In this document: positions 1-12,200 of the stretch, piece by piece | Layout: each line of letters begins with the position of its first letter | Numbering within the stretch: the first letter of the stretch is position 1 | Assembly (NCBI GenBank): GCA_021307315.1 | Contig: JAJSPD010000098.1 | Location: 62,001-126,000 of the forward strand | Source: Bisporella sp. PMI_857 | Lineage: Eukaryota; Ascomycota; Leotiomycetes; Helotiales; Helotiaceae | DNA length: 64,000 nucleotides | Direction: 5' to 3' | The notes under the pieces: model-generated | Database searches by the model: none | What the model was told of the DNA's origin: nothing | Seen by the model: the letters and a program-made list of their open reading frames with translations, nothing else | Made by a program: the position numbers and the translations under genes

Positions 1-879
1 TCAGATATGCCTACATACACTCCGGCTCTCCCTCTCTGTACTTCGTAGGAGAAAAGATATAATCGTGACTTGTTCACTTTAAGTAGTATTTCGTGGCGTC
101 TGTATTCTCTTTTACGACCCTAGTACGATGTGTTGTATTATTTGAAAAAGACTTCTTTATCTAGTCTTCTCATAAGTCTTAAGAAAGACTACGCGGCTGC
201 TCACGCGTTACAGAGTATAGAGGATACTGTAGCACAAGGCCGGGAGCTAGCTTGCTTTCATGTAGATAGGGGAAACGAAAATTAAATGATATGCTCCAGC
301 CGCAACACTCTCCGATTGAAATTAAATGGTAAATGGTACATTTCGTTGACGCGCTAAGTTAGTGCTTTTTTTAGTTTGCGAAGACCAGACCCTTGCTTAG
401 TCTCAACCATCAAACTAATATCCGAAAATGGACTGGTCACTGTTGGTGAGGCCAACAGAAAGCGGGGTAGAGACTTTTTTAGCAATATATATGCAAACCG
501 CACACAAGCATTCAAAAATAACATCTCCAAACCAGAGCTGACAACAAAGTTCCAAGGGCGTTGAGTCTACTTTGAAGAGTCCAGCTGATTGATACTTTTG
601 ATCAGCCGAAGTCGATCGAGCCTTTTGATTATTCGATCGACTATCTCGCGCACTCGCTTTTACGGTGAACCTAGGAGACCATAATTCAACACTCTAAAGA
701 GAGCAATCGTAGAGGAAATCGGCTTGGAATAGATTACACGGCCCGCAAGTCCCCGGCTCCTTCCTCGTTTGCCAGACGCTACTGCCAGTCCACAAACTTC
801 ACAAAACCGGCGAAACACTTTTATTTCTCCTATCTAACTTCAGCGTTTCTGCAACCATCTCGCCAATCTAAGCACACGT
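1..879. other. no supportable gene
   Basis: Both strands were read and no convincing coding region or RNA gene was seen. Short open frames here lack good starts or recognisable motifs. The stretch is mildly AT-rich and contains no TIR-like sequence of the family found further on. Confidence 0.5.
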
Positions 880-1503
880 TTGGCAGTGGCAGTATCGAAA
901 CCCAACGCTGTAGCTCTTCCGGCACAAGAAGTGATATACGTGCTCTACAAGTTAATAGAAGGAGATCTGGTGCTAAGCCCTACACGACAGTTTCACATAC
1001 CCAGCGACAGATTTAGCAGGCGACGCAGATTTCAAGTTTCGGATTTTAGCTTGCACTATTGTGGGACTTTACCATCAATGGAAGAAGAAACGCAACAACG
1101 AGATCTGCGAGAGGATATCAAGTATCACTTCTCAGGTCTTAGTACACAAATCGAAGGACAAATAACGTTCACATCCGATTTCCAAAAAGTCGTAGCTTCT
1201 TCACATGGAGGACCTGTACTTGCAACTTTCTACAACTTCCTTCCTTTAAGACTAGCGATCGGAAAGCACGGTCCTTGGACGGTTGTGGATTACGAAACGA
1301 TTACTATTGCCTACAAAGCGGATAAGTTTCCTTCTAAAGAAGCAGCATTGAAATATTATCTGGACAACGAATCCTCTCTGGAATCCTTTGTGATAACTGG
1401 GTGTGTCTCCCTATCCATACGCTCTATCCGTCTAGCTTTCGATCGAGTTAACTCCATTAACCCTCAGTTATTAGTGCTAACTCCTAACAGCTCTCAGAAA
1501 TAG
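880..1503 (+). CDS. hypothetical protein exon, start unresolved
   Basis: An open frame of about 207 codons ends in TAG at 1503. It begins with TTG, not ATG; the first in-frame ATG is at 1078, so either the protein starts there (about 141 residues) or 880 lies inside an exon joined to an upstream one. A possible acceptor (GGCAG) lies near 890. The predicted protein is soluble, mixed in composition and has no motif I recognise. No neighbour suggests a role. It could be a lineage-specific gene or a gene fragment. Confidence 0.35.
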   Translation: MAVAVSKPNAVALPAQEVIYVLYKLIEGDLVLSPTRQFHIPSDRFSRRRRFQVSDFSLHYCGTLPSMEEETQQRDLREDIKYHFSGLSTQIEGQITFTSDFQKVVASSHGGPVLATFYNFLPLRLAIGKHGPWTVVDYETITIAYKADKFPSKEAALKYYLDNESSLESFVITGCVSLSIRSIRLAFDRVNSINPQLLVLTPNSSQK

Positions 1504-2242
1504 CCTAAGGTCGATTGCGCACGAAGACAAGCCGAGGAAGATCGCAACTACATAAGCACTTCTTTACAGGTTGGGGTTCATTTATGAATATTGCAGGTAC
1601 ATATCAACTGAAGTCGATCTTAGTGCTAGCCTGCTTTTACTTTCTAAGTGTCTTTTTCAACATCAATTACTTCGCAGAGGACCAACTGCACGAGTTAGCA
1701 ACTCATGCATTCTAATTTAGCCTCACGGACACTCCATTTTCGACCGCTGACTCCAGTTAATCTAAGTGTGGGGGTATGCATGGGTCTGATCAGCGCTAGC
1801 TAATAGGCACAAATTAAATCATAGTTTCGCAGTCTGTGCACTGTAGCTTTTTAGTTAACTACTTTTATCGGCTGTAAGGTAGGCCTGTGGCATGTGTGGC
1901 TTTGCAGATACTAGTAACAGGGGGGGTCTGGGGAGGCAGAATCGCGGACCACTACTCGTCCAGCCCGTCCAAGGGGCATCTGTCCTCCCATCACTTCTCC
2001 CATCACTCCTCCCATCATGACACTTCCTACGTGCACCTGCCGATTAGTACCGTCTGACAATACAACACTTTGAGCGTGCACTTACGAGATCGCTCTTGCA
2101 AGTACCGGCTCCTGAGCTGTGCGTAGCAGGTTTCCTGTGCTACCGAAACCTTCATGCCGAGCAACGCATTTCCCACAAGGCTATACGCTCACCTTTTTCA
2201 TCGTTATGGAGGCAGATAGAGCTTCTACTTATCGCCAAGAAA

Positions 2243-3350
2243 ATGGCTGACTTGATATCCTCGTGTCAGCTTTACCTCGCGAGATCCTCATACATATTCT
2301 ATGTTACTTGGACACGGACACCTTGCTTATTGTGGAGCTCGTCTGCCGAGTTCTGAATACACATGCCAGAGAAGCATACAGAACTGCTTACGGGCTAGGT
2401 CTTTTGCACCGGGACTTGACTAACTTCCGAACCCTCCCCTTCGAGAGGTACCTGCTCAACCCACTGCATGACGATGCGTATTTTTAGAGCAACAAAGATA
2501 TAAGCAGCTTTGCTGCCGGTGGGTTGTTGGCAGTTGGCACTGCAACAAAACTCCGATAGAGACACAGATGCCTGGAACGAAGCAGTGGCGACAGCACTTA
2601 TGGCCCAAGGCCGCTATTCGGAGGCCAAAGTATTCTACAAGCAGCTAGCGGAAAGTGGAAGCTTACTCCCAGAACGCACGCTCCTGACAGGCGCACGTTG
2701 GACTTGGCCTTTCACCAAACCATTAAGTTTACCGGTCGCCGCTTCTCATCCACTTTGGGAGAAAGCGTGTGTTGGAGCCGCATTACGCGGCGATGTCAGC
2801 ATGCTAATAGGCTTTCGCTCATCAGATTTCATTAGACGTTGTTGCTGGCGGCCATTGCCCGGCATCTGCAACCGCTAGCATGGGTCATGTTCATGTCCTA
2901 GAATTTCTACAGGAAAATGGTGTAGATCTTGCGCGAATACGACCGTCTTCGTTGTTCGAGGCTGTTTCGAACGGCCAGTACGAGGCTGCTCAATTCCTTC
3001 TAAAGGCAGGCGCTCATCCCAACCCTCCCTTTGACAGGTCGCCCAGCGATATCGCCATGAGGAAGGGAGACTTTGCCTTTCTTCGTTTGTTCCCACAACA
3101 CGCATCTATAAACACATTTACTGGCACTTCATCTATCATGAGAGAAATCAGTGACGGGCACGAGAACCGGCTTTTCCTTCGATATCACGCGGCATTTCAG
3201 AAAGCCATGGATGATTCTTGCTGCCGTCTACGACGATTTCTTGCACGGATCGGATTGAGAAAAGATCGAATTAAGCACACAGGGCTCGCTAAACATATAG
3301 GGGATAAATTATTAGGAGATAACTTACGGATTCGCTTAATGCAGGAATGA
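2243..3350 (+). pseudogene. F-box / ankyrin-repeat protein, degraded
   Basis: Three adjacent frames together look like one decayed gene. An F-box-like start (LPREILIHILCYLD near 2266-2310) lacks an in-frame ATG; the nearest ATG, at 2243, is in another frame. A TAG stop follows at 2485. The reading then moves to a second frame (about 2510-2878) and a third (2880-3350), where two ankyrin-like units can be read (around GHVHVLEFLQENGVDL and GQYEAAQFLLKAGAHPN). At least two frameshifts and one stop separate the parts. F-box proteins act as substrate adaptors of SCF ubiquitin ligases; here the gene is very probably dead. Confidence 0.5.
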
Positions 3351-3699
3351 GAGCCAAGATCGGGGAAAAGGACAACTATCATAGGATTTGGTTACCGTCA
3401 GGGCTGGGCAGTCCCGCAATGGCCATAAATATTGGTATCAACTAAGCTGAGCGAGTTTCTTAACTATCTCTATTCTTAGCACTTACAATCTCGCGATACC
3501 GTAGCTTAATAGAACAATGAATCAACGAATACAATAAAAGGCGAATTGAGTGCCGCCAATTTTTTTTAGTTAAATCTTTTAAGCGGACTCCACTTCTAGA
3601 CGCCTGTGGCTTTGTACCCTGACCCAGTTGTACCTTCACCTCTCTTTCTTCCTCATTTTTCAACACCTCCAGGATCAGCGCTCTTTGTCAGCCGCCATC

Positions 3700-3984
3700 A
3701 TGGCGCCGCTCGTCTCGGGTAAGGCTTCGAAAGGTGATCCATTATCCGACACCGCCCTCCTTGAAGAGTTCCGGAATCATGCCAAGAGAAGAAATCTAGA
3801 GCCCACAGCCCTGGTTTCAGGCAGTGATCGCATCGTTGACACTTTGCAGCGTGCTTTTGACATGCGCTATGGGGATGACTATAGGGATAGCGAGCCGGCA
3901 GCAGACATTTGGATTGCTTTTATAGAGGTCCCACCCACCATAGATGAAGATGGAACAATTAACTTAACGTCCCTCCCTGTGTAG
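3700..3984 (+). pseudogene. small fungal protein, 3' end replaced by a MITE
   Basis: ATG at 3700 has an excellent fungal context (GCCGCCATCATGG). The frame runs 94 codons to TAG at 3984. The last 18 nt or so, including the stop, belong to the TIR of the MITE inserted at 3965/3967, so the original protein was longer. The readable part, with motifs such as DTALLEEF and IWIAFIEVP, resembles a fungal domain I recall from leotiomycete proteins (possibly DUF7587; recalled, not checked). Nothing after the MITE continues the gene, because the large NLR element follows 90 bp later. The truncated product may still be expressed but is unlikely to be functional. Confidence 0.55.
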
Positions 3985-4216
3985 CGAAACACCCTGCGTG
4001 CCGAAACAGACCAATGAAATTGAATAAATTTCGAGCTTAATAGATTGTTAAATTAAAAGAAATAGTCTAAAAAATATATTACTAATTTTAAATATGAATA
4101 CTTTCAATTGTGGTTGGTTTAAAAGAGATATTACAAAAGAAAAAATCTAAATCCTTGCGATTTTATTAGTCGGTTTCGGCACGCAGGGTGGTGTTTCGCT
4201 ACGCAGGGAGGGACGT
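3967..4216. mobile_element. 250-bp MITE, TA target duplication
   Basis: It starts ACGTCCCTCCCTGTGT and ends with the inverted copy ...GGGAGGGACGT, flanked by TA (3965-3966 and 4217-4218). TIRs are about 40 bp and the interior is AT-rich without coding capacity. A second copy in inverted orientation sits at 21372-21618 with nearly the same interior. TA duplication plus TIRs points to mobilisation by a Tc1/mariner/pogo-type transposase supplied elsewhere. The TIR is related to, but distinct from, that of the large NLR-carrying elements. Confidence 0.9.
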
Positions 4217-4307
4217 TAGAGAGATTTTTGAGAAGGAAAAGGTAACTTAACTTATTGTATAATAAGGCGAAGGACCAATTATCGGTTAAGCATGAAAATA
4301 ACTAATA

Positions 4308-4755
4308 ACGTCCCTCCCTGCGTGCCGAGAAACCCTGCGTGCCGAGAAAAATATGAGGTACTTTGACTTTACGCATTCTCAACTCCACATCAGCTTATAA
4401 GTTTACAAAAGTAAAAGATTAGTAGCATTACACAGCTATTTATTAGCAATTTAACATCTTCCGAAGAAAATTTTGTTTTCGCATTGTCACTTTTTCACCT
4501 GATTTATAAAAAGCCTTTATTTAGGCTTTAGTACAAGTTTTCTGCCACAGTTATACTAGTAAGCTCTTATTATCTTTTACACGTCTTAAAAGTTCTTATC
4601 TAAGCCTCAGATTTATATTTTTTTTGTCCGAGACCTTTATAAGCTTTGTGGCTACTATAACGCGCAAACAGTTGTATAGTCGCCATGCGGTTCAGTACTT
4701 CTGATCGACGGAACTAACGATTCTCGGCTAGATGGGACTAACCCCGCACTTCCCA
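4308..4755 (+). repeat. left TIR of NLR element 1
   Basis: About 448 bp matching the reverse complement of 16987-17430 and also the left TIR of element 2 (from 21192). The outermost part holds two copies of a CCCTGCGTGCCGAGAAA-type motif. The match stops near ...CCCCGCACTTCCC. Confidence 0.9.
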
Positions 4756-4995
4756 CAAAGCAATTAATCCATCCCTGAGTTACGTGTCGCGTGACTTATT
4801 CATTATGCGGACTTTATTGTTAGCTCTGCACATGATCAACATTTTATAGAAGATTCTAGAAGTGAGGAGTACTGTAATCATCAAACTACTATAAATTTTT
4901 AGCCTCCCCTAGGACCCTCTATGAAGTAGAGGAAAAACGAAAAAGAGACATTATATCGAGAGCTTTATACATGTTCCACTGACAACTATTACTTT

Positions 4996-7900
4996 TTATG
5001 TTACTTGTTTTAACCCTTGTTGAATCTGAAGAAATGATAATTTCCCTGTCGAATGTCCTAAAACAATACTCCTGTCATAGACAGCTTCACAAACAGGTCG
5101 ATAACTAGTAGGTAGCCAGAGCAGTTTAGTGGTACCATCTGTTAGCCAGTATTCGGACACGTGTAAGGTGGGAAAGTGCTGGCCGTCAGGAGAGACGGCC
5201 ACTGAGGTGACCGTATCCGTATGACCCTCGAGGGCGGGCAGCAGCTGCTGGCCTGTAACCGCGTCCCAGCGCCGGACCGTCGTATCCCAAGACCCAGACA
5301 CGATCTGCTTGCCGTCAGGAGAGACGGCCACTGAGGTGACCGTATTCGTATGGCCCTCGAGGGCGGGCAGCAGCTGCTGGCCTGTAACCGCGTCCCAGCG
5401 CCGGACCGTCGTATCGTAAGACCCAGACACGATCTGCTTGCCGTCAGGAGAGACGGCCACTGAGGTGACCGCATCCGTATGGCCCTCGAGGCGGGCAGCA
5501 GCTGCTGGCCTGTAACCGCGTCCCAGCGCCGGACCGTCGTATCCCAAGACCCAGACACGATCTGCTTGCCGTCAGGAGAGACGGCCACTGAGGTGACCGT
5601 ATCCGTATGACCCTCGAGGGCGGGCAGCAGCTGCTGGCCTGTAACCGCGTCCCAGCGCCGGACCGTCGTATCCCAAGACCCAGACACGATCTGCTTGCCG
5701 TCAGGAGAGACGGCCACTGAGGTGACCGTATCCGTATGGCCCTCGAGGGCGGGCAGCAGCTGCTGGCCTGTAACCGCGTCCCAGCGCCGGACCGTCGTAT
5801 CGTCAGACCCAGACACGATCTGCTTGCCGTCAGGAGAGACGGCCACTGAGGTGACCGTATCCGTATGGCCCTCGAGGGCGGGCAGCAGCTGCTGGCCTGT
5901 AACCGCGTCCCAGCGCCGGACCGTCGTATCGTAAGACCCAGACACGATCTGCTTGCCGTCAGGAGAGACGGCCACTGAAGTAACCGCATTCGTATGACCC
6001 TCGAGGGCGGGCAGCAGCTGCTGGCCTGTAACCGCGTCCCAGCGCCGGACCGTCGTATCGTAAGACCCAGACACGATCTGCTTGCCGTCAGGAGAAAAGG
6101 CCACTGAGGTGACCCTATCCGTATGACCCTCGAGTGTTTGTAGCATCGCATTCCAATATGTTTCTACTCTAGGCTTTCTCTGGATCCAAGATGGAATACA
6201 TCCCTCGAACGTTTCTCGAACAATGCTCTTCTCTGGGGCGAAGACCAAAGCCGAACAATATGCTTGAAGAGGCGCCTGTTCAATAATTGATCGGTTGGAT
6301 ACGGCAAACCGCGTTGCATCTTGTATAAACGGACGCAAATTAGGACTTTTATCAAACTTGTTCACATTAGGATAATCTGACAACGACGAGACTACACAAA
6401 AACGTACCTGAAGATCTTCGAGCTTCCGAATCATAACTACGCCTTCTGACACGCTTTTTAACAGGCTCATTGCCTCAAGCCAATACAAGAAGTACTGGCG
6501 GAGGAAACTGTAGACCGGGCCGAGGCCCTTGAGGTTTTTGATTGTGTCTTCTCTCGTTTGACATTCGAGGAGATGATCTACCTAGTAAAGACAGGAGTAC
6601 CGCACTGTAGCGAGGGAATCAGGATCGGGCGGTTCTACTTGGTCGATAGAGATTCCGGGAGCCCTTAGATTATAGATATCACGCCGTAGTGTCATGGACA
6701 TGACTTGCAGTGATCGAAAGAAGATGCTGTTATGCACGTCTTGTGCTCTGAAGAGAAGTGGTTCTTGAGGTGCCTTTTTAATTAGAAAGTCCTTTGCTGA
6801 CTGGTGCACAAAAAAAATCGTACGTTCTCGAATTGCGAGAAAGGATCTGCAGTAACCTATGATCTCTGCTAGAGCTTTATATTCACCATCAACTCCATTG
6901 GGCATATTCACCAAAGTCACTAGCTCGTCAACTGTGATGGGCCGATACACAGTCGATACGACAGCCAGTACACTCATACAGAGCTCAGAATCCTCTGACG
7001 CTATGATTTGATCCAGCATTCGCTGGTAGAGTGAATCGAGTCCAGGTGGCAATGCTTTTAACTTCTGGACGGCTTTCCATCCTGAAAGATTCGACAGCTC
7101 CTGGCAAACTAAAGCCACCCAGAGAAAAGTACCATGTGCGTTCAGCGAAAGATGTTGCTGGATAACGTCTCGTGTCTCGCTCTTATATTTGTTCTTCTTT
7201 CTTAGATCGTGAACTTTAGTTTGAATGAAAGTCGCAACGGCAGTGGAGACGGAATCTGCATTCAGCTCGAGACATAGCGTTCGCTTCTGCATTGCGGTGT
7301 CGAGCGTCTTCTCAATTTCTGGCCAGTTGCGGCTAGAGACTACCCATTTAACACGAGTAGATACAGATGAAATCTGCGCGATGAAATCTAATAATCTTGG
7401 CAGGTCAACTACGCACTCATCGAGCGCATCGACAATCAAATAAGTATCATCTAGATTTGGATCTTGTAGAATGCCAGAGAAAATCTTGGTCAAAGCAACC
7501 CAGGCATTCGCATCTTCAAAGAGCGCCTTGCCAGCTTTATCGTAGCTCGTTTGCACATGCGAGACGAAAGATGGCTGTTGGTCGACTAGCAGATAAATCA
7601 GACCTCGTAGCACGGTTGTGGCGCGGTTGATCCGGGAATCTGTGGCCTGGCAAAAGAAGTACGACAGAAGTGCAGACTTGGCTAACGAATTCTGTAGTTC
7701 ATCGGCAATACCGCAAAGCAACATTGTCTTGCTTTTCCCAGGGTCGCCCTTGATCCACAGTAACCGATTGTGTTGGCTAGTACGCTATTGTTGAAAGTCG
7801 GAGGTTTCTATCACCCATCGGTAAGCCTCTTTTAGTAAGCCACCTTTAGTGGCCTCGATACGTTCCTTGTCAAGGCGGAGGTCGGTGAGCCGTAAGTCTT

Positions 7901-8654
7901 GCATACATTTCTGTACTTCGCGAAATTTATCCCACAGCCGATCGAACGCTTTCGCTACTTTTTCGCTATAGGTAGGGGCTATAGAGACACCGAAGATGCC
8001 TAGCAATGAATACGCTTTATCTTCCTTTTGCACCGTTTCTCGATGTTCTATCCACCGCATTCGCTCATCGATGTGAAATTGAGATAAAGATTCTCTTTGG
8101 AGCGCAAGGGGGGAAATGTTTGTTGCTTTGCAGATTTGCTTCTGGAGAGAGCTTTTGTCACCAAGTCGCTTGCTTTCGAGAGAGAAAAACTCCACCGAAG
8201 CTGGGGCAAGGAGCTTTTGGAGTGTCCAGCTTCGAGTGAACCATCTGCTCTCCCGAAAGCTTAATTCCCAAGTATGCTCTGACGACAGATCGCTTGCTTT
8301 TCGCTTCCTTGTCGAAACATCCGACAAATAGACATAACATCGACTTGTACTGCGATACCAACGGAACATGGAGTTGATGGAGTGCCTGAGTTCGGCTTTG
8401 TTTTGCTTGTTGATGCAGCAAGTATCAACCCAAAAGTATGGCAGACCATTTTGTCTAGCTTGTTCTCCACAGAACCTAATCTTCTTGAAACCTTCTTTGT
8501 CCTGGCCAGTCCCGCTTATCATTTCCGCATATGTGACTTCCTTGCTATTATTTTGTTCCCATGTGTGCGAGAGTATAGCATATTCAGGTATATCGCCTTC
8601 AAGGAACTCGGTCAGGCTGAAATCGCTATTATTGTTGTACTGTAGCAGGCGCAT
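4996..8654 (-). pseudogene. HET-NACHT-WD40 receptor (HNWD type), copy 1, broken
   Basis: Start ATG is at 8654 (MRLLQYNN...), the usual HET start; upstream codons have no ATG. Domain order is HET (with AILSHTW, FWVDTCCINK, WTLQKLL), NACHT (GDPGKSKT, DALDEC) and about eight WD repeats of 42 residues. A 51-nt intron (6357-6407, GTACGT...CCTAAT...AAG) precedes the WD array. Breaks: TAG at 7785-7787 and near 6582, both where copy 2 has tryptophan, and a one-base deletion near 5490 inside a WD repeat. The P-loop has Ser where copy 2 has Gly. Such proteins sense nonself through the WD propeller and trigger HET-mediated cell death. This copy cannot make a full receptor. Confidence 0.85.
5170..6140 (-). 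repeat. WD40-coding tandem array, 126-bp unit, about 8 units
   Basis: Units of 42 codons (LEGHTDxVTSVA...) are almost identical at DNA level, including silent sites. Differences concentrate at a few codons: after LEGHT (D/N, then R, A or T) and before DTTV (Y, D or W). One unit near 5490 has lost a single G, shifting the frame. The pattern fits concerted evolution by unequal exchange. Confidence 0.9.
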
Positions 8655-9261
8655 TATTCGACTAGGTTCGAGGATCGCGGGAGGAAGGGTTCTCGGTAGT
8701 AGTTGAGCCGTCGAGTTGGCATAGATGCGAAGGGTGAAGACTTCATGTCGGGTTGAGGCTGGCGCACTCAGCTGGGCGGCAGCCTCGCGGTAATAGCATC
8801 GTCGTACATCACTGGAAGCGCGCAAGACTGGCCTAGTCGCTCAGGCTTACCGGCGAAGTCAATCTCGATTGAGAAATCTGGGAATTGAATGATAGAAAAG
8901 GAAATCTAGGACCCAGAATCTATTTTCGATTATCCATTTGGTGTCGAGCTTCCACTTCTGCCATGTTCGATTTTCTAGCCTTAAGCCTTAGGCTGACGTT
9001 TCTTAAATTAGCATTGAGATGTGGTGAGATGTGGAGCGTAACTCAGCAACGGGACTGCGGGGTGCGGCGGAATTACCAAAGCTTTGCCTTCGTACTTCTT
9101 AGCTTGCTAAGAGAAGAAGGGGCTAAAAAAAGCTTCCGACAAACTTTTTTGGGCCAAAATTTTGGCCCTAGTCCTAATGAAGCTACCCAAAATTTTACAG
9201 AACGTGAGTATATCTCATACTTTGCTCTCGTGATCTTACTATTCCTGATTCGTCCTCTGGT

Positions 9262-12200
9262 ATGAAAATGACGTCTCGTCCTCCACCACTCCTTACGCCT
9301 CTTATGTCTCAAGCATCTAACTCCCCAAGGCTGCCTAGTCCAGATAGTGCTGAGTGGCACCTTGCAAATGAGCAGAGGTTAATTGCAATTAAACTTCAGA
9401 GGGGAAAGGTTCTGGAACTAGAGCAGACGCAGCAGATTGCAAATCAACAGAGGGTAGAACAAGAACTCCAAAGAGGAAAGGGTGACGTGTTAAATTATAA
9501 GGAGGAGATTCGAGAGCTAGACCGTCAAGCACGCCAGCGTTGGCTTGATGATACTGCTCGGCGACAAACAGAGAAGCTAGCAGCGGTTGATAAACTCCGA
9601 AGGCAAAAATTGGAGAAGCAAGACCTGAGGGAAAAGATTCGAGCGCGAGACCGACAGCGTAAGCTTGATGAAGATGCTGCTAGGCGCGCTGAGGTGCGAA
9701 GAGGAAAAGAACAACAAGAAGCTGAGCGTGGAGAGAGGTCGAGACTTAATAGTCTTGCCCTTGTTCTGCAGACAGAAGAAACCTGGCGTTTACGAGATGA
9801 AGCACGTACTACGAAGCAGCTTGGGCAAAAAGCATTACGAGACGAAGCTGGTATGAAAGCTAGAGGCCAATTTAAGCGCCCAGCGAGTACTCAGGAGGCT
9901 ATTGACCCTAGTCCCAAGAAGACGCTAGGGCGATTCGACGGCAGACGATCAAGGTATGTTGGCCAGGTCTGGATCTAGGAATCCTGATCATGATTCCTTT
10001 CTAGGACGAGAAATCCTCGACGATTAAACCTCGACTTTAATGACGAGATCCCGTCTTTTCTACGACTAGAGTTTGAATATATGGGGGACGTTTCGTCGGC
10101 TTTCCCGGAGGATATTACGTCAACTATCAAGATGTCATGTATGAGAGCTTATCAAAGGGCTATGGCGCACGCCTCTAGACGACTACCTTGTGGGATCTGT
10201 GGGGGGTTGTTCCAAGAGGATCATACCCTTTCTGTTTCTCTCCAAGATGAGAATCTACTACACTACCTACAAGTTACTCAAACTAGTCCGGATTCCTGCG
10301 CAGTTACTGACAATCAACTGTCTGTTTGTCTGACTTGCAATTCTTGTATCGCCAATAAGAATATCCCGCCGTTGTCTGCTGGGAACTTTGTGAACCGATT
10401 GTTCTGTCAAGATTATCCCGCTGCCCTTCGAGACCTCAATACTGTCGAAGAACGGTTTATTGCTCGTGCTCATGTTATTGGTGCTTTCCTAAAGCTTACC
10501 TCTGGTGCTCAGAAGGGTACCAGTTACAGGGGGGCGCGCGGTCATTATGTTGCTGTAAAGCAGGACCCGAGCAACATCCTTTCAATCCTGCCTACGAAGA
10601 GACTACAAGATCACACTACTATTACAGTGAGCTGGGAAAAGGAGACTCCGCCGTCAGAAGAGAACCTGGCTCGCTTCTGCTCAGTCAATAAGAATAAGGT
10701 TTTACAGGCCTTGTTGTGGCTCTGCGCCCATAACCCTGTATATGCGTCAGTGACGATCGACTATGAGCTGTTAGATTCCTGGCCTCAAGACCACATCCCG
10801 CAAGAGATTCGAGATGCATTCCTTGCTTTGCAGACCAATACGACTTCTGGAGTTCAAGATGAGCGGGAAGGTTACGCAACTTCTCTACAAGACGGCTTGT
10901 TTGAGAATGAGCTTGATACAGAGGTAGAAAATCCTGAGCCAGGCACAATTGTTACCCGGTCGTTCTTTTCCGACTTCCATGGCCAGGATCCACAGGCCAC
11001 TACCGCCCTGCTAGCAAGTCTTCAAGCTGTTCTGGAGAGTAAGGATTCTGACGGTGTACACGGCATGTTTAAACTCCCTTCCGCTTATAATTGAGTCCTT
11101 TACTAACAGGTACTGCTATATAAGAGATAAACTCGGTTCCTCGCAGGAGAGACAGTACAAGCCCTAGTACAGAGCCTCCTCTTGATCCGGTCAACCCACA
11201 CATCTCTTACAAGAGTGTTCCAGCACTACCACTCCTCGACTCCTTTACTGATCCTGCATACTTTACTGGTGCATTCCCAACCCTGTTTCCGTACGGTGTT
11301 GGGGGCCATCTGGGTGACATACATGGGAATCGACCTCAAAAAGTATCACTTCAAGAATTTGCTAAATACGCAATGCTACATCATTCTCACTTGTGTGTAA
11401 TACCCTTTCAAAGTTATACATCATAACTAATATCCTAGATTTTCCCAACACCATAACTTCATGTTCTATCTTTACGATCTAATCCTTATTCGACAAGCAT
11501 GTCTCGGAAACTACCTCCAGGTCAAAAAGGGTTACTGGGCGACCGCTACCGCAGATCTTGCAACACTGACAGGCGATGAGCTACATGCTGCTGCTACTCA
11601 ATTTCAAAGCAAGACCAAGATCTCGAACCCAGTGATTCATACCTTAATTAACAACATGAGGATTATTTCGTCCTTTAATCCAGAGTCCTATGGGGAAAAG
11701 ATTAGACTCCGGAATCTTATTTTCGGAAAGATTGGACGTTTGGGAATTCCACTTATTTGGTTTACCCTTAATCCTCACGACATAGGGAATATCTTTGTAG
11801 TAAAGTTAGCTGGGGAAGATATTATGCTCGACAACACAGGGGTTAAGTCGCGCTTGCTTAAGTTAACATTGAAGAACCCAAGTCTAGTGGCTCAGTACTT
11901 CCATACTATTATTACTGCCTTCTTCGACTGCTTCTTCAAGTGTCTTTCTAGAGAAGCAGGTATCTTCGGCACTATCTCTTCCTACTTTGGAGTAGTGGAG
12001 TCAACGACACGGATGATGTTACACCTACACGGATTTGCCTGGCTTTCTGGGAACTTCGGTGCTGCAAACCTATCCCAGAGGCTAATTTCTGACAGCCAAT
12101 TTAGGGATCGACTCATTACCTACATAGAGTCAATAATTAAGGAGACGGTTGATCTTACACTCGGTCAGCAGTTTGCTGCAGCCGAACCTCCTGGCTCAGC

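Noticed and set aside
5695..5934. Plus-strand open frame over the WD array of receptor copy 1
   Set aside because: It is a shadow of the near-identical 126-bp units; the translated pattern only repeats the repeat.
11039..11109. Intron 11039-11109 in the Helitron gene (GTAAGG...TACTAACAG)
   Set aside because: Attractive signals, but the reading after 11109 meets a stop within a few codons; only an acceptor at 11146 leads into the Helitron N domain.
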